DNA of 64,000 nucleotides from Paracidovorax konjaci (GCF_900112675.1 NZ_FOMQ01000007.1:98750-162749), one strand, 5' to 3'; shown: positions 1 to 10,097, counted from the stretch's first letter. The notes: a model not told the origin generated them from the sequence alone. Numbers and translations: made by a program.

Positions 1-314
1 ATGAGGATCACCGCCGGCGGCTGCGCGGCGAGGTTGATGTCCGACACGCCCTCGCCCATGGTCGCGGCCAGTTCGCGGTTCACGATGGAGACCAGCGTCT
101 GCCCCGGCTTGAGCGAGCCCAGCACGTCCTGGCCCAGCGCCTTTTCCTTCACGCGCGCGATGAAGTCGCGCACCACCGGCAGGGCCACGTCGGCCTCCAG
201 CAGCGCCATGCGCACCTCGCGCAGCATGTCCTGCACGTTGGATTCGGTGATGCGGGCCTGGCCGCGCATCTCCTTGACGAGCCGGGAGAGTTTTTCGGTA
301 AGGGCGGATGCCAT
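1..314 (-). CDS. ffh: Signal recognition particle protein Ffh, N-terminal part (gene runs off the left end)
   Basis: This is the first ~104 codons of Ffh, the GTPase of the signal recognition particle, which with 4.5S RNA delivers nascent inner-membrane proteins to FtsY. Translation from the ATG at 314 begins MASALTEKLSRLVKEMRGQA, followed by TESNVQDMLREVRMALLEADVAL and VVRDFIARVKEKALG. This is the conserved helical N domain (LTEKL..., EADVA) that packs against the GTPase domain. The G domain (GxxGxGKTT) and the Met-rich M domain lie outside the window. The gene is divergent from the ccsA-like gene at 394. The 79-base gap between them holds a small hairpin (CCGGATG/CATCCGG) but no promoter I can name. 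Identity is from conserved sequence; only the truncation limits certainty. Confidence 0.93.
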   Translation of the reverse strand, partial: MASALTEKLSRLVKEMRGQARITESNVQDMLREVRMALLEADVALPVVRDFIARVKEKALGQDVLGSLKPGQTLVSIVNRELAATMGEGVSDINLAAQPPAVIL

Positions 315-393
315 GGACGTGTTCCGGTTGGGCGCGCCGGATGCTGCATCCGGGCCGGGGCGCCCGCGCGGCGGCGGGCTAAACTGTAGGTCC

Positions 394-1191
394 ATGATTT
401 TACCCAGCGTCTCTCCCGCGAACTGGCTGCTGTCCCTGGGCGCGGCGCTGGCCTACGCGGTGCCGGCCCTGGCCGCCTCCCGCATCGGCGTCGAGCGCGG
501 CCGCCAGGCGCTCTGGGTCGCCTGGGTGCTGCATGCCGCGGTGCTCGGCTGGAGCCTGCTGGGCGGCACACCCCATTTCGGCTTCGCCCCGGCTCTTTCC
601 ATGACGGCCTGGCTCGTCCTCACCGTGTATGCCGTCGAGCACCAGCTCTTTCCGCAGATGCGCGCCCGCTGGATGCTGGCCGCGCTGGGCGCCGTGGCCG
701 TGCTGCTGGCGCAGGTCTTCCCCGGGGCGCCGCTGCACGTCAATGCCTCGGCCTGGCTGCCGCTGCACCTGGCGCTGGGCATCGCCTCGTACGGGCTCTT
801 CGCCGCCGCCGTGGTGCATGCCTGGCTCATGACGCGCGCGGAGCGGCACATCCGCCAGGCCGCCGATCCGCGCAGCGGCGTGCCTCTGCTCACGCTGGAA
901 CGCCTCACCTTCCGCTTCGTGGCCGCCGGCTTCGTGCTGCTCACGGCCACGCTCGCCGCAGGCCTGCTCTTCGGCGAGACCCTCTACGGCCGGGCCTGGA
1001 ACTGGGACCACAAGGCCGTCTTCTCGGTGCTCTCGTGGCTCACCTTCGCGGTGCTGCTCATCGGGCGGTCCCGCTTCGGCTGGCGCGGCCGCATCGCGGT
1101 GCGCGTGCTCTATGCCGGGGCGGCGCTGCTGCTGCTGGCCTACGTGGGCTCGCGCTTCGTGCTCGAAGTGGTGTTGGGGCGCGTCGCATGA
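394..1191 (+). CDS. Cytochrome c assembly (CcsA/YpjD-type) inner membrane protein
   Basis: 265-residue polytopic membrane protein of the cytochrome c assembly family (YpjD/HemX-like branch of CcsA). It starts at ATG 394 (MILPSVSPANWLLSLGAALA); the open frame continues upstream, but that part lies antisense to ffh and is not coding. About eight hydrophobic segments can be traced. The C-terminal GRAWNWDHKAVFSVLSWL matches the conserved Trp/His-containing loop before the last helices of the family. Family members are linked to haem handling or cytochrome maturation, but the exact job of YpjD-like proteins is not settled. The stop codon overlaps the start of the next gene (ATGA), so the two are probably translated together. 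The pil genes follow on the same strand. Confidence 0.85.
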   Translation: MILPSVSPANWLLSLGAALAYAVPALAASRIGVERGRQALWVAWVLHAAVLGWSLLGGTPHFGFAPALSMTAWLVLTVYAVEHQLFPQMRARWMLAALGAVAVLLAQVFPGAPLHVNASAWLPLHLALGIASYGLFAAAVVHAWLMTRAERHIRQAADPRSGVPLLTLERLTFRFVAAGFVLLTATLAAGLLFGETLYGRAWNWDHKAVFSVLSWLTFAVLLIGRSRFGWRGRIAVRVLYAGAALLLLAYVGSRFVLEVVLGRVA

Positions 1192-1412
1192 AGTACCTCG
1201 TGCTGTTCATCGTGCTGGGCGTGGCCCTCTGGCTGTGGCGCAGCGCGCGGCGGGGCCCGGTGGCCGGCACGGCGCCCCGGCGCAGCCTGGCGGCGCCGCA
1301 GGACATGCTGCCCTGCGCGCACTGCGGCGTGCATGTGCCCGGGCCGCAGGCCGTCACGCATGCGGGCCTGACCTACTGCAGCCACGAGCACCAGCGCCTC
1401 GGCCCGCGCTGA
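1188..1412 (+). CDS. Small membrane-anchored Cys/His protein (PP0621-like)
   Basis: 74-residue protein starting at an ATG that overlaps the preceding stop codon by ATGA. Residues 1-16 (MKYLVLFIVLGVALWL) form one membrane helix or uncleaved signal. After a basic linker comes a small motif CAHCGVHVPGPQAV...YCSHEHQ, with CxxC and CxHxH groups spaced like a zinc-binding treble clef. Small proteins of this layout occur just upstream of pilS in related betaproteobacteria. The function is unknown; metal binding is inferred from the cysteines and histidines only. Confidence 0.75.
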   Translation: MKYLVLFIVLGVALWLWRSARRGPVAGTAPRRSLAAPQDMLPCAHCGVHVPGPQAVTHAGLTYCSHEHQRLGPR

Positions 1413-1430
1413 CAGGCCGGAGCCGCCCGC

Positions 1431-3149
1431 GTGCCGCCTCCTTCGCGCCCCCTTCCCCCGCCCACCCTGCAGGCACCGGCAGCCGACCCGCCGTTCCTGC
1501 GCCTCTGGACAAGCTTCCTCGCGGGCCGCGTGCTGGTGGCCGTGGCCCTGCTGCTGCTGCAGGCGCTGGGCTTCGCCTTCAACCAGAACTTCGAGCCGGT
1601 CCTGGCGGCGGTGTGCATCCTCTACCTGGTGGCCACGGTGCTGGTGCTGTCGCTCTCCGCCGAGACACCGCCGCCCCCGCAGGCCGGCATCCGCTGGCTG
1701 CCCACCATCGGCGTGGACCTGGCGGTCATCATCAGCCTGCAGATGCTGCAGAGCGGCGGGATGAACTTCACGCCGCTGTTCGGGCTGCCCATCCTCATGG
1801 CGGGCGTGCTGGGCACGCTGACCCTCGCGCTGGGCACGACCGCGGGCGCGACGCTGCTGCTGCTGGCCTGGGCCTGGTGGCTGGGCGGCGCGGGCACGGC
1901 CGAGTCGGCGCAGCGCTATTTCCAGACCGCCCTCACGGGCACCGGCTACTTCATCGTCGCCTACCTCGTGCACCAGCTCGCCACGCGCCTGCACCGCGAG
2001 CAGCAATTGGCCGAGGAAAGCCATGCCGCCGCCAAGATCCAGGAGCAGGTGAGCGCGCTGGTGATCGACCACCTCTCGGACGGCGTGCTGGTGGTCGATC
2101 CGCGCGGCACGGTCCGGCTCGCCAATCCCGCGGCGCTGGCGCTGCTGGCCGACTCCCTGCGCCCGGCCCTGCCGTTCGCGCTCACCCACTCGCCGTCCTG
2201 GAAGCCCCTGCTGGAGATGGCCCGGCAGACCTTCCTGCGGGCACAGCCGCAGAGCGCCGACGTGGACATCCTGCAGACCGGCCAGAGCCCGCTGGCGCTG
2301 CACGTGCGCGCCTGGCTCACCTCGTCGCCCCAGATCGCGCGTGACACCGGCGGCGCGCAGCTGTGCGTGATGTTCCTGCACGACCTGCGCGAGATGGAGG
2401 CACGCCTGCGCACCGAGAAGCTGGCCGCCATGGGCCGCATGTCGGCCGCCGTGGCACACGAGATCCGCAACCCGCTGGCGGCCATCGTGCAGGCCAATGC
2501 GCTGCTGGAAGAAGACCTCGTCGATCCCGCCCAGAGGCGGCTCGCCCAGATGGTCCAGCAGAACGCGGACCGGCTCGCGCGCATCGCGGAGGATGTACTC
2601 GACATCGCGCGCGTGCAGCACCAGATCAGCCACGCGCCCGCGGGCGTGCTGCCGCTGGACGACACGGTCGCCCAGGTCTGCAAGGACTGGCTATCGCAGG
2701 CGCCGGGGCGCCGCCGGGCCCAGCTCTCGCTGCATGCCGAGGGCTCGCCCGTCGAATTCGACCCCGAACACCTGCGGCGGGTGCTGGTGAACCTGCTCGA
2801 CAACGCCCTGCGCTACATGGGCACGGAGGCCGACTCGCTCTGCGTCTCCACCTACACCAACGCCGGCGGGCAGGCCCATCTGCAGGTCTGGAGCGACGGC
2901 GCACCGCTGGACAAGGGCGTCGAGCGCCACCTCTTCGAGCCCTTCTTCTCGTCGGAGAGCCGCTCCAGCGGCCTGGGCCTCTACATCTGCCGCGAACTCT
3001 GCCAGCGCCACGGCGCCTCCATCGACTACCAGCGCCTCACACGCGTGCTGCCGCGCGGCGCCGTGGGAGGCAACGGCTTCACCGTCGCCTTCCGCCGTGC
3101 CAGCCGGCCCGCCGGACCGGCCACACTGTTTGACACAATCGTCGTCTGA
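1431..3149 (+). CDS. pilS: Sensor histidine kinase PilS
   Basis: 572-residue membrane histidine kinase, start GTG 1431. Residues ~20-190 hold about six transmembrane helices, followed by a PAS-like region ([22 protein letters not shown]). The dimerisation domain has the H-box [12 protein letters not shown] with phospho-acceptor His343. The ATPase domain has the N-box [12 protein letters not shown] and the G-box [12 protein letters not shown]. Six helices, a PAS domain and GLGLYICRE are typical of PilS, which in Pseudomonas controls pilin transcription with PilR and responds to pilin level in the membrane. The response regulator follows 16 bases downstream, as expected for the pair. A PglL-type glycosyltransferase elsewhere in the window fits a piliated organism. 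Confidence 0.88.
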   Translation: MPPPSRPLPPPTLQAPAADPPFLRLWTSFLAGRVLVAVALLLLQALGFAFNQNFEPVLAAVCILYLVATVLVLSLSAETPPPPQAGIRWLPTIGVDLAVIISLQMLQSGGMNFTPLFGLPILMAGVLGTLTLALGTTAGATLLLLAWAWWLGGAGTAESAQRYFQTALTGTGYFIVAYLVHQLATRLHREQQLAEESHAAAKIQEQVSALVIDHLSDGVLVVDPRGTVRLANPAALALLADSLRPALPFALTHSPSWKPLLEMARQTFLRAQPQSADVDILQTGQSPLALHVRAWLTSSPQIARDTGGAQLCVMFLHDLREMEARLRTEKLAAMGRMSAAVAHEIRNPLAAIVQANALLEEDLVDPAQRRLAQMVQQNADRLARIAEDVLDIARVQHQISHAPAGVLPLDDTVAQVCKDWLSQAPGRRRAQLSLHAEGSPVEFDPEHLRRVLVNLLDNALRYMGTEADSLCVSTYTNAGGQAHLQVWSDGAPLDKGVERHLFEPFFSSESRSSGLGLYICRELCQRHGASIDYQRLTRVLPRGAVGGNGFTVAFRRASRPAGPATLFDTIVV

Positions 3150-3165
3150 CCGCGCCGCCCTGCCC

Positions 3166-4674
3166 ATGAACGCACCCGCCGCCACCATCCTGGTCGTCGA
3201 CGACGAACCCGACCTGCGCACCCTCTACGAACTCACGCTGCTGCGCGAGGGCTACCGCGTGGAAACGGCCGCCACCGTGGCCGAGGCGCGCCAGCAGCTG
3301 CAGGCCCAGCGCTTCGACGCGGTCATCACCGACATGCGCCTGCCGGACGGGTTCGGCATGGAACTGCTGCAGGACATCCGCAACCAGAAGCGGCGCGAAC
3401 GCTGCGTGGTCATGACCGCCTACGGCTCCGCCGACAACGCGGTCGAGGCGCTGCGGTCCGGTGCCTTCGACTACCTCACCAAACCCGTCGACCTGAAGCA
3501 GTTCCGATCCGTGGTGGCCTCGGCCGTGCAGGGCACCGGCGGCGTGCCCGCGCCGCGGTCGCCGCGTGCCGGAGGCCCCGGGCAGGCGGCAGCGGCCGGC
3601 GAACCGCCTCCGGGCCTGGACCGCCTGGTGGGCGAATCGGAGGCCATGCGCACCGTCAAGCAGCGCATCGCCAAGGTGGCCCGCAGCATGGCGCCCGTGC
3701 TCATCCGGGGCGAATCGGGCACCGGCAAGGAACTCGTGGCGCGCGCGCTGCATGCCTGCAGCCAGCGCGCCGAGGGCCCGCTGGTGGCCGTGAACTGCGG
3801 CGCCATCCCCGAGAACCTGCTGGAGGCGGAATTCTTCGGCGCGCGCAAAGGCTCCTACACCGGCGCGAGCCAGGACCGCGACGGCTACTTCCAGGCCGCG
3901 CGCGGCGGCACGCTCTTCCTCGACGAGATCGGCGACCTGCCCCTGCCCATGCAGGCCAAGCTGCTGCGCGCCATCCAGGAGCGCAGCGTGCGCCCCCTCG
4001 GCTCCACGCAGGAGGACACGGTGGATGTGCGCATCGTGAGCGCCACCCACCGCGACCTGGCCGCCGACGTGCAGGCCGGTCGCTTCCGCCAGGACCTCTA
4101 CTACCGGCTGAACGTGATCGAGGTGGCCATCCCTCCGCTGCGCGAACGCCGCGAAGACATTCCCGCCCTCTGCGCCGCCCTGCTGGAACGCATCGCCGCG
4201 GATGCCGGCCTGCCCGTTCCGCGCCTGACGGAGCGCGTGCTGGCGAGCATTGCGCGCCATCCGCTCACGGGCAACGTGCGCGAGCTGGAAAACCTGCTGC
4301 ACCGCGCGGTCGCCCTGGGCGACGGGGAAGAACTGCACGTGGAAAACCCGGCCGTGCCCATGGCGGCGCCCCTGCCCGCGGGCATGGCGGCCGCGCGCGG
4401 CACGGGAGGCAGCGGAATCTCCGATCAGCCGCCCGAAGGCAGCAACGGAGCGATGCCGGCGGCCACCGTCCCGCTGCCCAGCGACCTGCAGGGCTGGCTG
4501 GACCAGCAGGAGCGCGAGATCCTGGTGCGTGCGCTGCGCGAGCACGGATTCAACCGCACCGCCACCGCTGCGCGCCTGGGCATCAGCCTGCGCCAGATCC
4601 GCTACCGCATCGACCGCCTGGCCATCGCTGCGCCCCAGGACGACGATGCCTCCGACGACCATGCCGCCTGCTGA
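3166..4674 (+). CDS. pilR: Sigma-54-dependent response regulator PilR
   Basis: 502-residue NtrC-family regulator. The receiver domain (residues ~8-120) has the acidic pocket VVDDEP and phospho-acceptor Asp56 ([10 protein letters not shown]). The AAA+ domain has Walker A GESGTGKE at ~182 and Walker [14 protein letters not shown]. The sigma-54 contact loop at residues 229-234 reads GSYTGA instead of GAFTGA. A Fis-type helix-turn-helix ([20 protein letters not shown]) ends the protein. Start ATG 3166 places the receiver at the normal distance from the N terminus. It is the partner of PilS and probably activates pilA with RpoN; pilA is not in the window. The last 14 bases overlap ampD. Confidence 0.88.
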   Translation: MNAPAATILVVDDEPDLRTLYELTLLREGYRVETAATVAEARQQLQAQRFDAVITDMRLPDGFGMELLQDIRNQKRRERCVVMTAYGSADNAVEALRSGAFDYLTKPVDLKQFRSVVASAVQGTGGVPAPRSPRAGGPGQAAAAGEPPPGLDRLVGESEAMRTVKQRIAKVARSMAPVLIRGESGTGKELVARALHACSQRAEGPLVAVNCGAIPENLLEAEFFGARKGSYTGASQDRDGYFQAARGGTLFLDEIGDLPLPMQAKLLRAIQERSVRPLGSTQEDTVDVRIVSATHRDLAADVQAGRFRQDLYYRLNVIEVAIPPLRERREDIPALCAALLERIAADAGLPVPRLTERVLASIARHPLTGNVRELENLLHRAVALGDGEELHVENPAVPMAAPLPAGMAAARGTGGSGISDQPPEGSNGAMPAATVPLPSDLQGWLDQQEREILVRALREHGFNRTATAARLGISLRQIRYRIDRLAIAAPQDDDASDDHAAC

Positions 4675-5257
4675 ATCCCCCGCGGCGCTATGGCGCGGCG
4701 GATGGTATGCGCCGGCGACGCACCAACCGTCGCCCAACTTCGGGCCACGGCCCGTGGGCACGGCCATCGACCTCATCGTGGTGCATTCCATCAGCCTGCC
4801 GCCGGGCGAATACGGCACCGGCGAAGTCCAGCGGCTCTTCATGAATGCGCTGGACTGGAACGCGCACCCGTACTACGCCGGCATCCGCGGCCTGCAGGTG
4901 TCCGCGCATTTCTTCATCGAGCGCGATGGGCGGCTCTGGCAATTCGTGGGCTGTGACGACCGGGCGTGGCATGCGGGTCCGTCCGCCTACCGTGGCCGCG
5001 AGAACTGCAACAACGATTCGATCGGCATCGAGCTGGAAGGCCTGGAAGGCGACACCTTCGAGCCCGCGCAATACCAGGCCCTGGCGACCCTGTGCCGGGA
5101 CATCGCACGCCACTACCCCGTGGCCCACATCGCCGGGCACGAGCACGTGGCCCCGGGCCGCAAGCGGGATCCCGGTCCGGGTTTCGACTGGCAAGGCCTC
5201 GTGCGGAAGCTCGGCCGCGCGGACATCGCCTTCCCGCCACAAGTCAAGCCCTCCTGA
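4661..5257 (+). CDS. ampD: 1,6-anhydro-N-acetylmuramyl-L-alanine amidase AmpD
   Basis: 198-residue cytoplasmic zinc amidase (Amidase_2 fold) that removes the stem peptide from anhydro-muropeptides during cell wall recycling. Visible motifs are [13 protein letters not shown] with the first zinc His, [31 protein letters not shown], and [20 protein letters not shown] with the other zinc ligands and the catalytic Lys/Asp region. There is no signal peptide, as expected for AmpD. ATG 4661 lies inside the end of pilR; an in-frame ATG 15 bases upstream (4646) is an alternative. Loss of AmpD usually raises AmpC beta-lactamase in bacteria with ampR-ampC. mpl, another recycling enzyme, lies 13 kb away. 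Confidence 0.93.
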   Translation: MPPAESPAALWRGGWYAPATHQPSPNFGPRPVGTAIDLIVVHSISLPPGEYGTGEVQRLFMNALDWNAHPYYAGIRGLQVSAHFFIERDGRLWQFVGCDDRAWHAGPSAYRGRENCNNDSIGIELEGLEGDTFEPAQYQALATLCRDIARHYPVAHIAGHEHVAPGRKRDPGPGFDWQGLVRKLGRADIAFPPQVKPS

Positions 5258-5626
5258 CCGAAGAGCAAGGGTTTTCCCGTAGCGCTGGCGCAGGTGCGGG
5301 CAAATCGCGACACTCGCTCCCCTTGCGTTTCCAGCGTCGCTGCTGGCTCTTTGCGGCATTCCGGTCCGGCAACGCGCGCCAGGCTTCGCGCCCGGGGCCC
5401 GAACGCCCATCCGGTGCGGCTTGCGCGGCCGATGGCAGCGCCTCGTGCCACTCTCCGGAACCGTCCGTTACCACCACCGCCGTTTGGCAAGAGATACACT
5501 ACATGTAGTGCCCGCGCAGTCCCTGGAACACTACCTATAGCGTTCCGCATTGCGCAATCAGTTGGTGATGTTCTCCTACATCACGGCCCCGTTTCCGTCC
5601 TCCCCCAATCTTTCCGAGGTTCTTCC
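5258..5626. other. Gene-free region upstream of nrdA
   Basis: 369 bases between ampD and nrdA. The first ~230 bases carry no convincing gene, repeat or terminator. The second part holds two NrdR-like boxes (listed separately), and the last 12 bases carry a purine-rich ribosome binding site (CGAGGT, 5615-5620) for nrdA. No clear -35/-10 pair is visible. A TATAGC hexamer at 5536-5541 lies inside the second box and could be a -10 element, which would place NrdR over the promoter. Confidence 0.5.
5496..5543 (+). promoter_or_regulatory. Tandem NrdR-box-like operators of nrdA
   Basis: Two 16-base sites precede nrdA: ACACTACATGTAGTGC (5496-5511), with a perfect 14-base palindrome at its core, and ACACTACCTATAGCGT (5528-5543). 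Both resemble the NrdR consensus acaCwAtATaTwGtgt. Their centres are 32 bases apart, about three helical turns, the known arrangement for cooperative NrdR binding upstream of ribonucleotide reductase operons. NrdR represses nrd genes when dATP is high. Site recognition is by eye; nrdR itself is not in the window. Confidence 0.72.
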
Positions 5627-8581
5627 ATGCAGCCTGCGCTGAGCCCTTCATCCGCCACGACCACGCCCGATCCAACGCCCCAGGCACACGCCAGTTCGCC
5701 GGCCGCCGGTGGCAACGCGCTCTCGCATTACCAGATCATCCGCCGCAACGGCGCGGTGGTTCCGTTCGAGCCGCAGAAGATCGCCGTCGCGATGATGAAG
5801 GCCTTCCTGGCAGTGCACGGCACGCAGGGTGCGGCATCGGCCAGCGTGCGCGAGACGGTCGATACGCTGACGCAGAACGTCGTGCGCGCGCTCATGCGCT
5901 CGCGCCCGGGCGGCGGCACCTTCCACATCGAAGATGTCCAGGACCATGTGGAACTGGGCCTCATGCGCGGCGGCCACCACGAAGTGGCGCGTGCCTATGT
6001 GCTCTACCGTGAACGCCGCACCCAGGAGCGCGCGCACCAGCAGCACGATCGCCAGGCCGTGCCCGCAGCGCCGGTCCTGCACGTCATCGACAACGGACAG
6101 CGCGTGCCGCTGGACGAGGCGCGCCTGCGCGGCCTGATCGATTCCGCCTGTGCCAACCTGGGCGCCGACGTCCACGCCGCACCCATCGTGGCCGAGACGA
6201 TGCGCAACCTGTACGACGGCGTGCCGATGGACGAGGTGTACAAGGCGTCGATCTTGGCCGCGCGCACGCTCATCGAAAAAGACCCCGACTACACCTACGC
6301 CACCGCGCGCCTGCTGCTGCACACGATCGTCCGCGAGGTCCTGGGCCAGGACGTCGTGCCTGCCGAGATGGGCCCGGCCTACGCCGCCTATTTCCCGCAG
6401 TTCATCCAGAAGGGCGTGGACAACGACCTGCTTGACCCGCGCCTGCTGCAGTACGACCTGGCCCGGATCGGCAAGGCGCTGCGGGCCGAACGCGACCAGC
6501 AGTTCGACTACCTGGGCCTGCAGACCCTCTACGACCGCTACTTCCTGCACGTGCGCAAGACGCGCATCGAATTGCCGCAGGCCTTCTTCATGCGCGTGGC
6601 CATGGGCCTTGCGCTGAACGAGTCCGACCGCGAGGCCCGCGCCATCGAGTTCTATGAAGTGCTGTCGTCGTTCGACTTCATGTCGTCCACGCCCACGCTC
6701 TTCAACAGCGGCACGCTGCGCTCGCAGCTCTCGTCCTGCTACCTGACCACCGTGCCCGACGACCTGGACGGCATCTACGAGTCGATCAAGGAAAACGCCC
6801 TGCTCTCCAAGTTCGCGGGCGGCCTCGGCAACGACTGGACGCGCGTGCGCGCCCTGGGCTCGCACATCAAGGGCACCAACGGCGAATCGCAGGGCGTGGT
6901 GCCCTTCCTCAAGGTCGTGAACGACACGGCGGTGGCCGTGAACCAGGGCGGCAAGCGCAAGGGCGCCGTCTGCACCTACCTGGAAACCTGGCACCTCGAC
7001 ATCGAGGAGTTCCTGGAGCTGCGCAAGAACACCGGCGACGACCGCCGCCGCACGCACGACATGAACACCGCCAACTGGATCCCCGACCTGTTCATGCGCC
7101 GCGTCATGGAAAAGGGCACGTGGACCCTGTTCTCGCCCTCCAGCGTGCCGGACCTGCACGACCTCTTCGGCGCCGACTTCGAGAAGGCCTACGTGGCCTA
7201 CGAGGAAAAGGCCGCCCGCGGCGAGATCAAGCCCTCGCGCACGCTGCAGGCGACCGACCTGTGGCGCAAGATCCTCACGATGCTGTTCGAAACCGGCCAT
7301 CCGTGGATCACGTTCAAGGATGCCTGCAACGTGCGCTCGCCCCAGCAGCACGCGGGCGTGGTGCACTCGTCCAACCTCTGCACCGAGATCACGCTCAACA
7401 CCAGCGATGCCGAGACCGCGGTCTGCAACCTTGGTTCGGTGAACCTCGTGCGCCACCTCAAGGACGGCCCGAACGGCAGGGAACTCGACCACGACAAGCT
7501 GCGCCGGACCATCTCCACGGCCATGCGCATGCTCGACAACGTGATCGACATCAACTACTACGCCGTGGAAAAGGCGCGCAACTCCAACATGCGCCACCGC
7601 CCCGTGGGCCTGGGCCTCATGGCCTTCCAGGACAGCCTGTACGAGCTGCGCATTCCCTACGCGTCGCAGGCCGCCGTGGAGTTCGCCGACCGCTCCATGG
7701 AAGCGATCTGCTACTACGCCTACTGGGCTTCCACCGAACTCGCCAAGGAACGCGGCAGGTATTCCAGCTACCCCGGCTCGCTGTGGGACCGCGGCATCCT
7801 GCCCATCGACACGCTCGAGCTGCTCGAGAAGGCGCGCGGCGGCTACGTGGAAGTGGACCGCGCCGCCACGCTCGACTGGGACACGCTGCGCAAGAAGATC
7901 GCGCAGGACGGCATGCGCAACTCCAATTGCGTGGCCATCGCGCCGACGGCCACCATCTCCAACATCGTCGGCGTGGATGCGTCCATCGAGCCCTCCTTCG
8001 GCAACCTGTCGGTCAAGTCGAACCTCTCGGGCGAATTCACCGTCATCAACGGCTACCTCGTGCGCGACCTCAAGCGCCTGGGCCTCTGGGACGACGTGAT
8101 GGTCATGGACCTCAAGCACTTCAAGGGCTCGCTGCACCCCATCGACCGCGTGCCGCAGGACGTCAAGGCGCTCTACTCCACCGCCTTCGAGGTCGCGCCC
8201 ACGTGGCTCGTGGAGGCCGCTTCGCGCCGGCAGAAGTGGATCGACCAGGCGCAGAGCCTGAACATCTACATGGCCGGCGCCTCCGGCAAGAAGCTCGACG
8301 AGACCTACAAGCTCGCCTGGGTGCGCGGCCTCAAGACCACGTACTACCTGCGCACGCAAAGCGCCACGCACGTCGAGATGAGCACCGTCAACACGCGCCA
8401 GCTCAACGCCGTGTCGTCGGGCAGCGAAGGTGGAATGTCGTCGGCAGGGGCGGCCGATGCGCCGCGCGCCAGCGCACTCGATGCAGCCGCCGCCGCGGCA
8501 CAGGCGCAGGCCGCCGCGCTGCCCGCCACCGATGTGAAGTTCTGCGCCATCGACGACCCGACCTGCGAAGCCTGCCAGTGA
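5627..8581 (+). CDS. nrdA: Class Ia ribonucleoside-diphosphate reductase, alpha subunit
   Basis: 984-residue large subunit that reduces ribonucleoside diphosphates. It is longer than the E. coli enzyme (761) because the N terminus holds an ATP-cone (residues ~35-130, [17 protein letters not shown]) and a second cone-like segment (~146-240, [20 protein letters not shown]), as in Pseudomonas-type NrdA. The active site shows SSCYLTT, the N-C-E triad in [11 protein letters not shown], the partner Cys in [11 protein letters not shown], and TYYLRTQ with the radical-transfer tyrosines. The C-terminal CEACQ is the shuttle dithiol regenerated by thioredoxin or glutaredoxin. The start is set by CGAGGT upstream of ATG 5627. 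The upstream NrdR boxes predict dATP-linked repression. A 17-bp hairpin follows the stop codon, and nrdB lies 136 bases downstream. Confidence 0.96.
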   Translation: MQPALSPSSATTTPDPTPQAHASSPAAGGNALSHYQIIRRNGAVVPFEPQKIAVAMMKAFLAVHGTQGAASASVRETVDTLTQNVVRALMRSRPGGGTFHIEDVQDHVELGLMRGGHHEVARAYVLYRERRTQERAHQQHDRQAVPAAPVLHVIDNGQRVPLDEARLRGLIDSACANLGADVHAAPIVAETMRNLYDGVPMDEVYKASILAARTLIEKDPDYTYATARLLLHTIVREVLGQDVVPAEMGPAYAAYFPQFIQKGVDNDLLDPRLLQYDLARIGKALRAERDQQFDYLGLQTLYDRYFLHVRKTRIELPQAFFMRVAMGLALNESDREARAIEFYEVLSSFDFMSSTPTLFNSGTLRSQLSSCYLTTVPDDLDGIYESIKENALLSKFAGGLGNDWTRVRALGSHIKGTNGESQGVVPFLKVVNDTAVAVNQGGKRKGAVCTYLETWHLDIEEFLELRKNTGDDRRRTHDMNTANWIPDLFMRRVMEKGTWTLFSPSSVPDLHDLFGADFEKAYVAYEEKAARGEIKPSRTLQATDLWRKILTMLFETGHPWITFKDACNVRSPQQHAGVVHSSNLCTEITLNTSDAETAVCNLGSVNLVRHLKDGPNGRELDHDKLRRTISTAMRMLDNVIDINYYAVEKARNSNMRHRPVGLGLMAFQDSLYELRIPYASQAAVEFADRSMEAICYYAYWASTELAKERGRYSSYPGSLWDRGILPIDTLELLEKARGGYVEVDRAATLDWDTLRKKIAQDGMRNSNCVAIAPTATISNIVGVDASIEPSFGNLSVKSNLSGEFTVINGYLVRDLKRLGLWDDVMVMDLKHFKGSLHPIDRVPQDVKALYSTAFEVAPTWLVEAASRRQKWIDQAQSLNIYMAGASGKKLDETYKLAWVRGLKTTYYLRTQSATHVEMSTVNTRQLNAVSSGSEGGMSSAGAADAPRASALDAAAAAAQAQAAALPATDVKFCAIDDPTCEACQ

Positions 8582-8587
8582 TGGCAC

Positions 8588-8630
8588 GCATGTGCGCGAA
8601 GGTCTTCCATCGGGACCTTCGCGCATGTGC
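8588..8630 (+). other. Strong hairpin between nrdA and nrdB
   Basis: Arms 8588-8604 and 8614-8630 pair over 17 positions: 12 perfect pairs (TGCGCGAAGGTC with GACCTTCGCGCA), two G-U wobbles and three more pairs. The loop has 9 bases. It starts 7 bases after the nrdA stop codon. No U-run follows, so it does not look like an intrinsic terminator. It could protect the nrdA 3' end or be a processing site that sets different NrdA and NrdB levels; that role is inference. Confidence 0.7.
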
Positions 8631-8717
8631 TCTGAAGCAACAAAAACATGGCTGCGCCACGCTGCAGTGCTTTTATTTTTGCAGCGCTGCTTTCATAATC
8701 CGACCACTGGAAGACCT

Positions 8718-9914
8718 ATGCTGAACTGGGACGAAGAAGTCAAGCCCTCATCACAGAAACCTCTGGACGGCGGTCTGCAAGGCCACCGTCAGGACGTGCT
8801 GTCCCCCGCGTCTCTCCAGACCCCTGCGCTGCAACCCGTTGCCGCAGCCGCACCCACCTCCGCAACGTCGCAAGCGGCACCTGCCGCCACACAGCACCGC
8901 CGCGTGAATGCCGCCGACAAGCGCATCATCAACGGCCAGACCGACGTCAACCAGCTCGTCCCCTTCAAGTACAAGTGGGCCTGGGAAAAATACCTCGCCA
9001 CCTGCGCCAACCACTGGATGCCGCAGGAGGTGAACATGACGCGCGACATCGCGCTCTGGAAAGATCCCAACGGCCTCACCGAAGACGAGCGCCGCATCGT
9101 CAAGCGCAACCTGGGCTTCTTCGTGACGGCCGATTCGCTGGCCGCCAACAACATCGTGCTCGGCACGTACCGCCACATCACCGCGCCGGAATGCCGCCAG
9201 TTCCTGCTGCGCCAGGCGTTCGAGGAAGCGATCCACACGCACGCCTACCAGTACATCGTCGAATCGCTCGGGCTCGACGAAAGCGAGATCTTCAACGCCT
9301 ACAACGAGGTCGATTCGATCCGCAACAAGGATGAGTTCCTGATCCCCTTCATCGAGGCGATCATGGACCCCGAGTTCAAGACCGGCACGCCCGAGACCGA
9401 CCGCACGCTGCTGAAGTCGCTCATCGTGTTCGCCTGCCTCATGGAAGGCCTCTTCTTCTACGTCGGCTTCACGCAGATCCTCGCGCTCGGGCGCCAGAAC
9501 AAGATGACCGGTGCCGCCGAGCAGTACCAGTACATCCTGCGCGACGAATCGATGCACTGCAACTTCGGCATCGACCTGATCAACCAGCTCAAGCTGGAGA
9601 ACCCGCACCTCTGGACCGCGGATTTCAAGGAAGAGATCAAGGACCTCTTCATGAAGGCCGTCGAGCTGGAGTACCAATACGCGGAGGACACCATGCCCCG
9701 CGGCGTGCTGGGCATGAACGCATCCATGTTCAAGGGCTATCTGCGCTACATCGCCAACCGGCGTGCCACGCAGATCGGGCTGGAGGCGCTGTTCCCGAAC
9801 GAGGAAAACCCCTTCCCTTGGATGAGCGAGATGATCGACCTGAAGAAGGAACGCAACTTCTTCGAAACGCGCGTCATCGAGTACCAGTCCGGCGGCGCAT
9901 TGTCCTGGGATTAG
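8718..9914 (+). CDS. nrdB: Class Ia ribonucleoside-diphosphate reductase, beta subunit
   Basis: 398-residue radical-generating subunit. After a ~60-residue Ala/Pro/Gln-rich N-terminal tail the diiron fold begins ([22 protein letters not shown]). Metal ligands can be placed at E104, in FEEAIHTH (residues ~168-175), in LMEGLFFY and in RDESMHCNF. The position that is Phe in the Chlamydia class Ic enzyme is a tyrosine here (HTHAY177), so an ordinary tyrosyl radical enzyme is expected. The C-terminal [10 protein letters not shown] tail is the part that docks on NrdA. ATG 8718 follows a GGAAG at ~8709. The gene is co-directional with nrdA and probably in the same operon. Confidence 0.95.
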   Translation: MLNWDEEVKPSSQKPLDGGLQGHRQDVLSPASLQTPALQPVAAAAPTSATSQAAPAATQHRRVNAADKRIINGQTDVNQLVPFKYKWAWEKYLATCANHWMPQEVNMTRDIALWKDPNGLTEDERRIVKRNLGFFVTADSLAANNIVLGTYRHITAPECRQFLLRQAFEEAIHTHAYQYIVESLGLDESEIFNAYNEVDSIRNKDEFLIPFIEAIMDPEFKTGTPETDRTLLKSLIVFACLMEGLFFYVGFTQILALGRQNKMTGAAEQYQYILRDESMHCNFGIDLINQLKLENPHLWTADFKEEIKDLFMKAVELEYQYAEDTMPRGVLGMNASMFKGYLRYIANRRATQIGLEALFPNEENPFPWMSEMIDLKKERNFFETRVIEYQSGGALSWD

Positions 9915-9948
9915 CACCCCGGTATTCCAGGCCATGTATTTTCATTCC

Positions 9949-10038
9949 ACGCCCCGCACCGGCAGTTCGCAAGAACCCTGCCGCGCGGGGCGTTCCCGTG
10001 TTCATGGCGGTGGGTGCTGCAACGCGCCCACCGCCATG
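9949..10038 (+). other. Two consecutive stable hairpins between nrdB and the H1-like gene
   Basis: The first hairpin (9949-9993) pairs ACGCCCCGC with GCGGGGCGT. It encloses GGCA/TGCC and GTTC/GAAC helices capped by a GCAA tetraloop of the GNRA type. The second (10003-10038) pairs CATGGCGGTGGG with CCCACCGCCATG, extended by three more pairs, with a six-base loop. Neither is followed by a U-run. They sit in the 183-base gap after nrdB and before the ribosome binding site at 10091, so they may form a structured 5' leader of the H1-like mRNA, an nrdB 3' end, or a small RNA. Confidence 0.5.
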
Positions 10039-10097
10039 GATCGCTTCCTGTCCAATGCAGGCACGGAGCGCTCTTTGCAAATCGACCCAAGGAGAAA

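Noticed and set aside
1..393. Extension of the ccsA-like gene to the left window edge
   Set aside because: The upstream part reads antisense to the conserved start of ffh; the protein fold begins at ATG 394.
5648..8626. A 990-codon open frame opposite nrdA
   Set aside because: It is the antisense shadow of a clearly conserved enzyme in GC-rich DNA and has Val/His/Gly/Arg-heavy composition without any motif.
8631..8660. A fifth copy of the dispersed repeat (GCAACAAAAACATGGC)
   Set aside because: Only the core is loosely similar and the CGGCGGCAT flank is missing, so it may be chance.
8660..8717. A separate nrdB promoter with CATAAT as -10
   Set aside because: CATAAT is present near 8693 but no acceptable -35 hexamer lies 16-18 bases upstream.
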